A stretch of DNA of 64,000 nucleotides from Boothiomyces macroporosus (GCA_027604185.1 JADGKB010000019.1:1-64000), one strand, 5' to 3'. Positions 35,041-45,135 are shown, counted from the stretch's first letter. Program-made: numbers and translations. Notes: generated by a model not told the origin, from the sequence alone.

Positions 35041-37101
35041 ATGTTAAAATATAGAATCCACCTACAGAGGTTTCATTCAAGTCTATCACAGTTGAATAAA
35101 TCAACAAGAAAATCTAGCGATTCGATTGCCAGTAAAAGAAATACCGAGCCATCAGCACCGTCAATGATGGCAGTACTGAATAGAACAACAAAAAACACCT
35201 CGCAGCTGATAGATCAAAAACATCCAAGTGGAGACTCAGTAAATCCAAGTAGCATCCCCAAGACAAGTAAAATAGAATCAAAGAACCCTGTTTCAGTTGC
35301 ATTTAAAAATATAGACAACCTGTCCAGTTTCGTACAGTACTTGAAAGGAACACCTTCAAATGTAAATATCATTGAAATATTCAAGTCGCCTGTTATGGAT
35401 ATGAAAATATTCAAGGAAATTATTTCACTAATCATCAAACCGCAGCGTCAGTCACTATTGAAGCAACTTTTAGAAATCAGACCGGGGAATTCTCAATTAT
35501 CAATCATTTGGGGAATAATATCATCTCGCTGGATACTATTTGACACGCCTCCAAAATATTACCCGCTTTTACAGATTTTTAAAGGTCATTTTAATCTAGT
35601 AAAACCAGAAGATTGGATCAGATATCTAGACCATCAAAATGCCAGTGATTGTGCAAGAATAATTCATCAATTAAAACAAGCAGATGTATTGACTTTGGAT
35701 ATCTGCATCAAAGCCCTTGAAGTAGCTTGCACCAAAGGAGACAGAAAATCTCAAAATTCAATTCATGCAATGATATCCACATTCAGAATGAATGAATACT
35801 CTGCAAACAAAGTTGTATTGGCTCTATGTAATGCAGGACAGGTTGATAAATGTATGCGAATGGTTGAAAAATATGGGAGCAGACTAAAACAAGCAACGTT
35901 GGCTCAAGTGATCGGGATGCTGTTGAAACAGAAAATGGAATTATTGGCACAACAGCTTATACCCCTGTTAAACGCAAATGATAGAAAAGTGGAAAATGTT
36001 ATTCTAAATATCTATTCAAAAACAAACTACCAGAAAATGATGCAGCAATTTGACCGAATGGAAAAGGATGCTATTAGTCTAGGCACTGTGCTAAATGCGA
36101 ACGGAAATGATGTTAATCTGGAGAGAGCCCTAAAGATTTATAAAGCAAACAGTCACTTGAAATCAGAAGGTGTTTTAAATATTCTCTGTCATAACCTTGC
36201 AAGTCGTGGATATTTATCTCAAGTCAGAGAAATAGTTGAAGAGTTTGTACAAGCTGGAATCAAGCCTACAGAGCATACAATCGCGCAATTACTCTTGGGT
36301 TTCCATCAATGCAAATTGAACGAAATGGAATATATACAGACGATTATAGATAGATTCAAGATTAAAAAAGGTCATATTTACTATACTACGCTATTACAGA
36401 TCTATTCGGATGGAAATCCTCTGCTGTTGGATGTAATTGATCAACTGCAGCAAAATGGACTTGTCCCACAATACAACTCGCTCATCAACATCCTTAAAGG
36501 TGCAACTGCACTAGAGAAATGGGATATTGTTCAAGATACGGTCAAGAAATTGTACAAGAAGAAAATCAACCAGGAACATCTAATCCTGGTATTCATAGCA
36601 GCCAAGAAATCGAATAATAGTGAGATGCTTCAGCAAATAATGGCTTTTATTAAAAAAGCAAAATTACGAATGGATATACAAATGTATGAATACCTTCTTG
36701 ATTTTTACTCCAATCAACCAGAAATTATACCAGATATCTTGACAACGATAATAGCAGAGTTCAAACCAACTGATCATATATTCAATTACTTATTAGATTA
36801 CGATTTCCATTATGATTACAAAATGGTACGATTAAAGAAACCAACATTTCAAAAACTTTTACGAAAACTAGGCAGCAATCAATTGCAAGTGTTCAAGGAC
36901 TACAAAGATCAATACGAACCTACTGTTGATGATTACTTGGTTGTAATGAAGGCAGTCAACGGAGAAGACTTGGTAGAAATAGTAGAGATGTTTATGGAAT
37001 CCGATTTAGAGCCTACAGTTGAAATCAAAGAGCAAATTGCAAGATTAAAAGAAATCGAGGAATTGGAAAGAGTAATTGACTTGTATAACCAAATAAATTA
37101 A
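35041..37101 (+). CDS. Mitochondrial PPR-like helical-repeat protein
   Basis: A single exon of 686 residues. The N-terminus (MLKYRIHLQRFHSSLSQLNK) is basic with no acidic residues, typical of a mitochondrial presequence. From about residue 190 the protein consists of ~35-residue alpha-helical hairpins (for example NEYSANKVVLALCNAGQV, GIKPTEHTIAQLLLGFHQ) with PPR spacing. Such proteins bind organellar RNA and guide its processing or translation. The exact orthologue is unclear. It converges on SPC1, with stops 20 bases apart. Confidence 0.8.
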   Translation: MLKYRIHLQRFHSSLSQLNKSTRKSSDSIASKRNTEPSAPSMMAVLNRTTKNTSQLIDQKHPSGDSVNPSSIPKTSKIESKNPVSVAFKNIDNLSSFVQYLKGTPSNVNIIEIFKSPVMDMKIFKEIISLIIKPQRQSLLKQLLEIRPGNSQLSIIWGIISSRWILFDTPPKYYPLLQIFKGHFNLVKPEDWIRYLDHQNASDCARIIHQLKQADVLTLDICIKALEVACTKGDRKSQNSIHAMISTFRMNEYSANKVVLALCNAGQVDKCMRMVEKYGSRLKQATLAQVIGMLLKQKMELLAQQLIPLLNANDRKVENVILNIYSKTNYQKMMQQFDRMEKDAISLGTVLNANGNDVNLERALKIYKANSHLKSEGVLNILCHNLASRGYLSQVREIVEEFVQAGIKPTEHTIAQLLLGFHQCKLNEMEYIQTIIDRFKIKKGHIYYTTLLQIYSDGNPLLLDVIDQLQQNGLVPQYNSLINILKGATALEKWDIVQDTVKKLYKKKINQEHLILVFIAAKKSNNSEMLQQIMAFIKKAKLRMDIQMYEYLLDFYSNQPEIIPDILTTIIAEFKPTDHIFNYLLDYDFHYDYKMVRLKKPTFQKLLRKLGSNQLQVFKDYKDQYEPTVDDYLVVMKAVNGEDLVEIVEMFMESDLEPTVEIKEQIARLKEIEELERVIDLYNQIN

Positions 37102-37121
37102 CTATTAATCCATAAACCCAA

Positions 37122-37428
37122 TTATATTAACTTTTTCAACACTTGTTTCCATTCAAACTTTTTCGGTGGGTTCTTACTTTCCACAAACTTTATATTATTC
37201 TGGTTATAAATTGAAAGTGGGAAAATGGTAACAATAAAAGTAATTACAGTTCCTATCGCATAAGTAGTCATGCAAATAACCATATCCTGTACAAAGTGCC
37301 CTACCAGAGCGGAAATGATTACGTTGGCGGTCAAGAGGATATAAGTGTTTTGTAGAGCTAATTTCTGGCCTTTGAAATCTATTTCTCCTCCTTGTAAAAA
37401 CATTGACTTGTTAGTTGGAGATTACCAT
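37122..37428 (-). CDS. SPC1: Signal peptidase complex subunit SPC1 (SPCS1)
   Basis: 95 residues with two transmembrane helices (YILLTANVIISALVGHF and CMTTYAIGTVITFIVTI) preceded by the family motif EIDFKGQKLA. This small subunit sits in the ER signal peptidase complex and helps it discriminate signal peptides from membrane anchors. The gene probably starts at 37428, where ATG is immediately followed by a 19-base intron (37407-37425, GTAATC...CTAACAAG); the in-frame ATG at 37403 is an alternative start. Size and layout match fungal SPC1. Confidence 0.85.
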
Positions 37429-37582
37429 TTTGAGATTGCTTTTTTTCAAAATGAAAATCAGCAATAGAAAATAGATTGTTTGGAAGATTATGCTGGTTTG
37501 GTTTGCATGAATCTCTGCGAGTAATCTTACATTCTTTATTAGTCATGTGACCTAAAGTTGGTTCTAAACTTAGTTGGAATTG

Positions 37583-37674
37583 CGTAAGGGTTGAACATTG
37601 TTGCTAGGCTTGAAATACTAGTATTAGACTAGGGCTAGTATCCAAGCCAAGAATTTGACTTTTCTACCCTTACG
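37583..37674. repeat. Nested inverted repeats between SPC1 and RFC3
   Basis: The outer arms CGTAAGGG (37583-37590) and CCCTTACG (37667-37674) enclose an inner hairpin with GGCTTG...ATACTAG (37607-37621) pairing with CTAGTAT...CAAGCC (37635-37648) over a 13-base loop. It lies in the divergent SPC1/RFC3 promoter region. It does not fit a tRNA (no T-arm). A structured leader, small RNA or decayed mobile element are all possible. The remaining bases of 37429-37700 show nothing else. Confidence 0.55.
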
Positions 37675-37700
37675 AAATAAGAAAAGATTGGCATTAAGCA

Positions 37701-37847
37701 ATGCCCAACCGTGCTTCAAATAACGAATTCATCCTTGATGGGCTTCATCTAAGAGGAGTGTACAAGCTGACTGTAAGAAGTCCGAAACTTTCTGATCTTG
37801 AATGTCATCTCTACCTTGGGTCGAAAAGTACCGTCCAGCATCATTAG
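37701..37847 (+). other. Upstream open reading frame overlapping the RFC3 start
   Basis: An ATG at 37701 opens a 48-codon frame that passes over the RFC3 ATG (37802) in another frame and stops at 37847. If the mRNA includes this ATG, RFC3 translation would be reduced. It could also be outside the transcript. Confidence 0.35.
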
Positions 37848-38831
37848 ATGATCTGGTATCTCACAAGGATATTATATCAACGATTACTACGTTCATGGAT
37901 CAGGACAAGCTTCCACATTTGTTGCTCTATGGACCACCAGGAACGGGAAAAACTTCAACAATTCTTGCTTGGTAATCAATCTTGATATTAGTGCTCGCAC
38001 ATTATATGGAAATAATTTCAAACCAAAAGTGCTTGAACTCAATGCATCTGATGATAGGGGTATTGATGCAGTTAGGGAACAAATCAAGACATTTGCATCT
38101 TCGAGAATAACTACATGGGAAAAAACTGCCCGTTCAGTACCTTACAAACTGATTATTCTTGATGAAGCGGATGCATTAACTCAACAAGCGCAGAATGCAT
38201 TGAGAAGAGTGATTGAACAATACACAAAGACAACACGATTCTGTTTGATTTGTAATTATGTCAACAAGATTATTCCTGCTTTACAATCTAGATGTACTCG
38301 CTTTAGATTTGCACCATTGGAAATTGATCAAATTGACAAGCGACTTGAAGTAGTATTGCAAGCAGAGGGTGTAAATATCACCAGTAGTGGAAAAGACGCT
38401 CTTTTAGAACTTTCCAAAGGTGATATGAGAAAGGCATTGAATATCTTGCAATCTTGTCATGCAGCACACGATTTGATAGATCAAGATGCTATTTATCAGA
38501 CAACTGGATCACCCCATCCATCAGATATAAAGCAAATTCTAGACTGGCTGCTAAACTCTGATTTTACAGAAGCATTTTCAAGTAATTCTTTTCTTATATA
38601 GATATCTGTCAGTTACAAGTTGAAAAAGGGCTGGCTGTCAGTGATATCCTAACGCATGTTTTTAAACTAGTTAGCGGGCTAGATATGCCTCAAAAGAGCA
38701 GAATATATTTGGTACAAGAGTTGGCGGATATAGAATACAACTTGACTGTTGGCTGTTCAGACAAGATTCAATTGAGCGCGTTGGTTGGTGCGTTCAAGAA
38801 TAGTATTGATATGACCCTTGTCCTTCGCTAA
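37802..38831 (+). CDS. RFC3: Replication factor C small subunit 3
   Basis: 329 residues in three exons (introns 37971-37990 and 38582-38601, both 20 bases). It opens with the clamp-loader signature LPWVEKYRP, then Walker A GPPGTGKTS, LELNASDDRGID, Walker B ILDEAD, the arginine finger SRC (QSRCTRFRF) and a C-terminal helical collar domain. The sequence fits yeast Rfc3 (human RFC5). It loads PCNA onto primed DNA with the other RFC subunits, and is also shared with the Ctf18 complex encoded at 46321-49364. Confidence 0.95.
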
Positions 38832-38988
38832 TAAAAATCGTCCATCAAAGACAGAGATTCTGTCAATTTCCTGCTTATTTAAAACAGTGCCAATCAATAT
38901 CAGCACATTTTCGATTAATGTATCAGGCTGGGCTTTGCTTTTGTGGCTCCTCGAAAATCAAACATGAAATTCTCTACTCCGAAACGCA

Positions 38989-40508
38989 ATGGAGCAGTTG
39001 AAATGTGATAAATGCGATAAGCAAGCTCTATTCATGTGTTCCCTGTGCAGTAGCAGAAAATACTGTTCAACAGATTGTCAAAAACTAGACTGGCCAGAGC
39101 ACAAGCAGCATTGTCCAGAGTATCTTGCTAGAATGCAGGAACAAGAGCATGAAGAGACTGAAGAAGAAAAGATACAAAACATAAGGTTTTATGTTGGGCA
39201 ATTATATACCATTCTCAAGCCAGTTACACTTACTATTCTCACATCAATATTGTGGGTAAAGCTGAGTAATCCTTCACCGCCTTACTTTGCAACTAACGAA
39301 ATGTAAGTGATTATTAATTTAGCCCCCGCCAAGTTGCTTCTGTCGGAACATCGTTTGGTACGTCTGGAAACAGCACTTCAGATAATCAGCAGTCATTGAT
39401 AATTGCAGGAATAATTATGGGACAAATCGTAGTGGCGACCGTCATTATGGCATGTTTATTTAGGTATGGACAAGTCAAGATCATTTATGGAATCCTTGGG
39501 GTTTTGATTTTGATGTTACTGGGTTTATTTGGGTATCAATTAGCTCTGATGCTGTTAACAATATCAAATATTCCATTCGATTGGATCAGCTTTGTATTTT
39601 GTTTGTGGAATTTTGTCGCAGTTGGTCTGGCAGCGATTTTTTGGAAAGGACCGCAAGTTTTACAGCAAGGGTATCTGGTTTTAATGTCATCAATGATGGC
39701 ATTTTCATTATCAAGTTTGCCTGCATTGGTTACTTGGATTTTGCTTGGATTTCTAGCAGTATGGGATTTGATTGCTGTTCTGTGTCCATATGGTCCATTA
39801 AGGATTATGCTGGAATCTGCACAGAAAAACAATACGGAATTACCTGCAGCGTTAATATACTCTGCCATGGTTTGGGTAGGTATGGCTGCTCCACCTAGCC
39901 CAAAGCAAAAGCATCCATTGGCTAGTCCGTCGCAAATATCGCCCATAGAGCTGCCGCAACCACTTGATGTCGATGAAATTGTTCAAGACAAACCTAAAGT
40001 CGCAGTGGTTGATCCATCAAACGAAGTGAATGGATCAAGCGCAGATATAACTTCAGAATCTCCAAGGGACAGAGGAATGGATGTTGCAGATAACTTGGAA
40101 ACTAAACGGCTAACATCTGAAATTGAAATGACAGAGTTGGATAGAAATGGTGAAGCTGCTCAACCTCAAGAAGAAGAGGAAGAAGAGGAAACTGGTCTCA
40201 AATTAGGTTTAGGAGATTTTGTCTTTTACTCTGTGCTGGTAGGAAGGGCGTCTTTATACGATTGGATTACCACAATTATTTCTATTTTGGCAGTTCTTTC
40301 TGGGTTGGTTCTTACTATTTTTATTCTCGTGCTAAAGAGAAAACCACTACCTGCACTTCCGATATCAATCTTTTTTGGTATTATATTCTTCTTGGTAGCG
40401 TCTTTGACACTTTCACCAATGATGGAAGATTTGGTTGTTAGCAGCGAAGTTGCACCGCAAGGGACTCTCAGTGCTGGCCTAATTGGAGAAGGCTTTGTGT
40501 ATTTGTAA
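38989..40508 (+). CDS. Presenilin aspartyl protease with N-terminal MYND zinc finger
   Basis: 499 residues in two exons (intron 39303-39322). Residues 6-42 form a complete MYND finger (C6, C9, C17, C20, C26, C30, H38, C42). Presenilin transmembrane segments follow, beginning in exon 1 (LYTILKPVTLTILTSILW), so the fusion does not depend on the splice. Catalytic residues are D253 in WDLIAVLCPYGPLR, where the usual Tyr is Trp, and D403 in GLGDFVFYSVL. LPALP at ~447-451 is the conserved PALP loop. An acidic linker (~300-397) joins the halves. Presenilins are the catalytic part of gamma-secretase and cut membrane proteins within the bilayer. Presenilin is uncommon in fungi, and I know of none with a MYND finger. 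Confidence 0.9.
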
Positions 40509-40555
40509 TAGATATATCATCTATATTTTCGCTTTGTATTAATCTTGTGAATCGA

Positions 40556-40696
40556 ATGACAACTAGCTTGAACTCAGCTGAGAGTGTGCAGAATTTGGTA
40601 ATGAGAAGCCAGCTTGAACACGCCTATGGACTAGAAATTATTAATGGACGATATCAAGTGTATCAGTATCATTCTACCACTCAGAATCGCGAATAA
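40556..40696 (+). CDS. Possible small protein, 46 residues
   Basis: An ATG-to-TAA frame of 46 codons in the 280 bases between the presenilin stop and the RING-TerD start. It is polar and Gln/Asn/Tyr-rich (HAYGLEIINGRYQVYQYH), has no membrane segment and matches nothing I know. It may be chance or part of the leader of the next gene. Confidence 0.25.
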   Translation: MTTSLNSAESVQNLVMRSQLEHAYGLEIINGRYQVYQYHSTTQNRE

Positions 40697-40789
40697 CTCT
40701 TTGATGTGATTGTAAAAGCTAATGTGAGTCAGCCAGGTCAGCAAAGAAATTTTCGGCTATAAAGCTTGTCCAAAACCAAAAAAATCAAC

Positions 40790-43318
40790 ATGGTAATTCA
40801 GTTAACTCCAATTCAAAAGTTTTACTTGAAGAATCGCCAGATATTGATACCTTCCGAAAAAGTGCCAATCAATGAAACAGTACTTGCAAAAGCTGTTGAT
40901 CTGTGTCTATCTGTTGCTGGTGTTTCCCCAAAAATTCTTGCACAATATCCTGAATTAGTTGGGGGATTGAAAGAATACCTTACTGTAAAGCATTCGCATG
41001 TCGCTAACATTGAAAATACCTACATGACCTCGTTTGTTCATGCTTTGAATTCGCAAGATGATTTAGTAGCTTATATGGAGAAATTGTCCGTTTCTGACAA
41101 AGAAGAAAGCTACAAGTTGTACCTTCGATTAATGGAAATGGTTTCTTCAATTCAAGAATGCGCGGTGTGCATGTGTAATGATGCAACTATAGTGTTTCAA
41201 TGCGGCCATACCACTTGTTCATCTTGCTCAGTCAAGATCGGCAAGTGTCCATTTTGCAGAGAGCACATTCAAAACAGATTAAACAACAAAGAAGAAACTT
41301 CCAAAGTAGTAGCCAAGGTACAATTGCCAAAATTCAAACTCGTCAAAGATCCAGATGTTTTCTTTGCTTCTAGAATCAAGGGCTTGCTCATGAAGACTAA
41401 TACGTTGGATGATATATCCAAATTGGAAATTTCATTATTGGCTACCCAGAATCCAATGGCCGTCTTGGAATTCTTTGATGGGAGGGATAGTTATATCAAG
41501 TCTGAAGAAACTTATTGTTACGTTTTGGCAAGTATTTTCAATACACAAGTGTTGGAACCATCAACTGCTAGGGCAAAGGATTTAAAGCTACCATCCAACA
41601 AAAGAGGTGCCTGGTCCTCAATTGAAAACGACTTTGCAGATATCATTCAGGGTAGAATCAACTCACCAAACCGCTTGATCAGGTTTATTTCTTCCATCAA
41701 TGGCGGTATGCCAACCACAGATGCGAAGCCAGAGTTGAAGAAAATCAGCCGTCCTATGATCAAGTGGATTGCTGGCTGTTTGAATAGAATGGATTACAGC
41801 AAAGCTCAAATCGAAATTCAAACTCGGGTTGGCTTTTGGGTATGGCTATTCAAGAAAATTCACATTGGGAGCCAATTGTTCAAAAAGTACGCTCAAACTC
41901 AAAAGTTGGCCAGCATGGCAAGAGGAAGTATTAAATTTGAAGAAAAATTGCCAATGGCAACATTCCATGAACTGTACAACAAGACTGATATGGGACTATT
42001 TGATTTCTTGAACGGAAGACCAGGTTTGCTTTTCAGATACTTTCGCGCTATTTTCATCCAATACTCCGAGGTTTCAACTGGAAATTGGAAAAAGTTGTTG
42101 CAACCAATCATCAAGCAATTTTCAGGCTCCCAATTGATTGAATCTATTTACCATTTAGAAAAGGCTCCAAGTCTTGCAGGCGCAAAACCATTTTACAAGG
42201 TCAAAGATGGTTCTTTTTTTGAAAAGAATGAAATCACTCCAGCATTCTCGAATTTGAGGAGGTTGGAAACTATCATTGATATGTTGAAGGCTGAATTGCA
42301 ATCTAGAAAGATAGGTAAAGAGCTCTGGGTGGACACTTGTGTGGATTGGGAAGCTCAACATCTGAAGCGCGGAAGACAGGGTGATGTCCCAGAATGGGTG
42401 AGTACTGTGAATGCGACAGGAGATCAAGTGCCATTGGATAGGAACAGTGATATTTTGCTCTTCATTCACTGGATGCAAGCTGGAGAAGACATCGATTTGG
42501 ATTTGTCTGCTTTGTTCTATGATGATAACGACAAATATTTGGGAACTTGCGATTTCACCACCCTTCAAAATATGGGTCTATCTCACTCTGGGGATTTGAG
42601 ATATGCTCCTGCACCAAATGGATCGTCAGAATACATTACTTTCAAATTAAACAATGTCGATGATGTAGTTTCCAAGATTGTCATTCAAGTTTACTCTTAT
42701 TCCAAAGTAAACTTTGATAAATTACCACGCTGTTTGGTTGGATTGGGTGTTTTAGATTCTGGTGCAAAAGGATTAGGACCAAATGGTTGCCATGTCATAT
42801 CCGCGTGCTGTCTAAATGGTTCCTCTACCTCGAATGTCTGCGGCTATGTTGATACTAGAGCAAATACTTTAACATTTATCAATTCCAATATGAAGGGTGT
42901 ACAAGACGTTACAGCTTCAAGCAGCTCTGACAAGGTTTCCCTGTTTTTACAAAATTTCCAAAGATGGACAGAGACCCGTATCCCACCAAGCTTTGATTTT
43001 ATCATCAAGCAAATGTTTCAACTTGTTCCAGTTGTGAGATTGATAAAAGAAGATTCCCAGTCAGTCTTTAGAATCCGAAGAGGTGAAAGCCAATCAGATC
43101 TTAGGGCTAGAGTGCTTGCTGGTGAAGATTTTGACGAATTGGTGGCCATTGAATCAGTAGAAGCGCAAGACATGCAGGTAGAAGCAAACCCTGTGATCTA
43201 TTTTGGCTCAAAAGATATTCATCTTCCATTGGGCAGCACAATCATTTCGAATTCCGATCCAAAGCTTGACTCTGATGACTGCGTTTGGACTTCTGACCCA
43301 TATGCCTGTATCCTGTAA
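40790..43318 (+). CDS. RING-finger protein with TerD-like domain, bacterial MXAN_6230/SCO0854 type
   Basis: A single 842-residue exon. A C3HC4 RING (CAVCMCND ... CGHTTCSSC ... CPFC) lies near residues 122-165. After a long helical middle region comes a TerD-like fold near 555-650 (LLFIHWMQAGEDIDLDLSAL, YLGTCDF, HSGDLRYAPAPNG, SEYITFKL). As I recall, this RING plus TerD-like order is that of a bacterial family named after Myxococcus and Streptomyces members, linked to stress proteins; in eukaryotes it would be rare. The lack of introns in 2.5 kb agrees with transfer but does not prove it, since some neighbours are also intronless. The first ATG is 40790. AATAAA overlaps the stop (43317-43322). 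Confidence 0.8.
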   Translation: MVIQLTPIQKFYLKNRQILIPSEKVPINETVLAKAVDLCLSVAGVSPKILAQYPELVGGLKEYLTVKHSHVANIENTYMTSFVHALNSQDDLVAYMEKLSVSDKEESYKLYLRLMEMVSSIQECAVCMCNDATIVFQCGHTTCSSCSVKIGKCPFCREHIQNRLNNKEETSKVVAKVQLPKFKLVKDPDVFFASRIKGLLMKTNTLDDISKLEISLLATQNPMAVLEFFDGRDSYIKSEETYCYVLASIFNTQVLEPSTARAKDLKLPSNKRGAWSSIENDFADIIQGRINSPNRLIRFISSINGGMPTTDAKPELKKISRPMIKWIAGCLNRMDYSKAQIEIQTRVGFWVWLFKKIHIGSQLFKKYAQTQKLASMARGSIKFEEKLPMATFHELYNKTDMGLFDFLNGRPGLLFRYFRAIFIQYSEVSTGNWKKLLQPIIKQFSGSQLIESIYHLEKAPSLAGAKPFYKVKDGSFFEKNEITPAFSNLRRLETIIDMLKAELQSRKIGKELWVDTCVDWEAQHLKRGRQGDVPEWVSTVNATGDQVPLDRNSDILLFIHWMQAGEDIDLDLSALFYDDNDKYLGTCDFTTLQNMGLSHSGDLRYAPAPNGSSEYITFKLNNVDDVVSKIVIQVYSYSKVNFDKLPRCLVGLGVLDSGAKGLGPNGCHVISACCLNGSSTSNVCGYVDTRANTLTFINSNMKGVQDVTASSSSDKVSLFLQNFQRWTETRIPPSFDFIIKQMFQLVPVVRLIKEDSQSVFRIRRGESQSDLRARVLAGEDFDELVAIESVEAQDMQVEANPVIYFGSKDIHLPLGSTIISNSDPKLDSDDCVWTSDPYACIL

Positions 43319-43371
43319 TAAATGCACTTTATTTTTTTAAATTTGGCAATTTGATCCACGCACAAAGTGGC

Positions 43372-43378
43372 AACGTGG
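43372..43378 (+). promoter_or_regulatory. AACGTGG element before the mitochondrial carrier
   Basis: AACGTGG on the coding strand, 52 bases before the carrier ATG at 43424, identical in sequence and orientation to elements at 3387, 50084 and 51937 (minus). Confidence 0.35.
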
Positions 43379-43423
43379 GGTGCTCACCTGCCAGTTTGCT
43401 GCTTTTTCTTCAAATTACTAGGG

Positions 43424-44292
43424 ATGCCTTCAATAAGTTTCTTTTATGGAGGGATTGCATGTATGGTAGCTGCAACATTCACTCATCCTATAGATACAAT
43501 TAAAACTCGTTTACAGCTGAATGGAGAACTCGCCCAAGTTTCCAAATCCAATGTTGTGATGAATGTCATTAGAGAGGAAGGGATATTTGCGCTTTGGAGA
43601 GGGCTGACACCATCCCTGTTACGAGAAGCAAGTTATTCCACCATTAGAATGGGATTGTACGAACCATTCAAAGAACTCTTCAGTTCTGGGGAAGCAAAAG
43701 AACCGCTTTACAAAAAGATTTTGGCTGGTGGTGCTTCAGGTATTTTGCATTTAATTTAGGAATTATTGGGGCTGGTATTGCAAACCCTACAGATTTGATT
43801 AAAGTCAGATATCAAGCCAGTTCTAATATCAAAGTAGGAGTAGTTCAAACTGCGCTGGATATTGTTAAAAAAGAAGGATTTTGGGGATTGTATCGCGGTG
43901 TAGGACCAACCAGTCAAAGAGCCATGATATTGACAGCAACTCAGCTTTCCAGCTATGATCACACTAAAAGATATTTAATCGACACTCTAAATTTCAATGA
44001 AGGTATTTTAACCCACTTTGTTGCGTCAATGGTGGCAGGATTTGCATGTGCTACCACTACTGCTCCAGTTGACTTGGTAAAATCTAGATACATGAACCAG
44101 AAATACGAAAACGGAAAGGGGGTGCTGTATTCTTCACCAGCAGACTGCTTTGCAAAGACATTCAAAGCAGAAGGTATCCCTGGCTTCTTTAAAGGATGGC
44201 TGCCTTCCTGGTTCAGGCTAGGCCCTCACACCATTATCACCTTTATCGTTTTGGAGCAACTCCGTAAATACTCTGGAATAAAACCTGTTTGA
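43424..44292 (+). CDS. Mitochondrial carrier, dicarboxylate/uncoupling-protein type
   Basis: 282 residues in two exons (intron 43740-43759, 20 bases). Three tandem ~95-residue repeats each carry the carrier signature: HPIDTIKTRLQ, NPTDLIKVRYQ and APVDLVKSRYM, with aromatic-EG loops such as REEGIFALWRG, KKEGFWGLYRG and KAEGIPGFFKG. The pattern and the STIRMGLYEP segment are closest to dicarboxylate and uncoupling-type carriers of the inner membrane. The exact substrate cannot be read from the sequence. The ATG at 43424 opens directly into the first membrane helix. Confidence 0.92.
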
Positions 44293-44391
44293 TATTATTA
44301 TTTTCATGCGCTGGTGCACTGATAATTGTCTTTCCGCACTTGTGAACTTGTGATTGAAAAATATAAATTGAAGCGCCAATTCAACAGATCA

Positions 44392-45135
44392 ATGGCAACA
44401 ATGTATGATGTGTTTATTGAAATCAAGAGTCGAAGGGTTCAAGTTGAAAAGGGTCAATACCAATACCAACCCAAACTGGTCAAGCTGCTTAACGATGTGG
44501 TCAAGGATTACAAACCAACCGGAGATCCAATCCAGGAAACTCACATTGTGGAAGTCCTCTATGCGTTTGATTCCCTGAAGGCATTTCTGGACAATTATAC
44601 CTTCCTAACGTTTGCCAAAACAGTTTCCAAGAAGGTCATTGAAAACTATGAGCAATCAACACCTGTAAACAAAATCAACAACTTTCAATCTCACCGAGTT
44701 AAAATTCTATCTACCTGCGGATTGGTTCTTAAAGACTATGGTCTGATGGATATCGCAGAGCAGTGGATGACCATCCAACTTAAAGAAAATCTTCGAACTG
44801 ACGGCTCGTGTTTGGATTTTGAATTGCGGGACTCGCTAACTTATGTTACATACAATTTGGATCCGCTGTTGATTGCCTGCGCCAATATCTCTCTGTTGAC
44901 TGGCAACAACTTTTACTCGTACGAATTGGAAGGAAGGAGCATCCTGAAAAGTGTTCACTGGCTAATCCCATATATCCGCAAAGAAAAGCAAAACACCATG
45001 TTCCTGAAGACTGTGTATGAGAGCGACAAGAAGAAGAAAGAGTATGGAAAAGTATGGGATCCCAGCATGGCGATGAACACGATAAATTTAGCCATCCCGT
45101 TCGACTACTCTCTCATTGGCCTGTACTCTGTTTAG
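44392..45135 (+). CDS. Alginate-lyase-like alpha/alpha-toroid protein
   Basis: A single exon of 247 residues, starting only 100 bases after the carrier stop. The motif DGSCLDFELRDSLTYVTYNL with DPLLIACANI matches the DGS...RDaLhY...L-PL pattern of the alginate lyase superfamily fold (PF05426). Upstream helices and GKVWDPSMAMNTINLA also fit. No signal peptide is visible, so a role on secreted polysaccharide is doubtful. The catalytic residues cannot be assigned with confidence. A non-enzymatic or oligouronide-acting role is possible, and a bacterial origin is worth testing. Confidence 0.55.
   Translation: MATMYDVFIEIKSRRVQVEKGQYQYQPKLVKLLNDVVKDYKPTGDPIQETHIVEVLYAFDSLKAFLDNYTFLTFAKTVSKKVIENYEQSTPVNKINNFQSHRVKILSTCGLVLKDYGLMDIAEQWMTIQLKENLRTDGSCLDFELRDSLTYVTYNLDPLLIACANISLLTGNNFYSYELEGRSILKSVHWLIPYIRKEKQNTMFLKTVYESDKKKKEYGKVWDPSMAMNTINLAIPFDYSLIGLYSV

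Noticed and set aside
37583..37674. tRNA with a long variable arm
   Set aside because: The outer stem resembles an acceptor stem, but there is no T-loop (GTTC-type) sequence before the 3' arm and no D-arm; no tRNA, rRNA or snRNA was recognised anywhere in the window.
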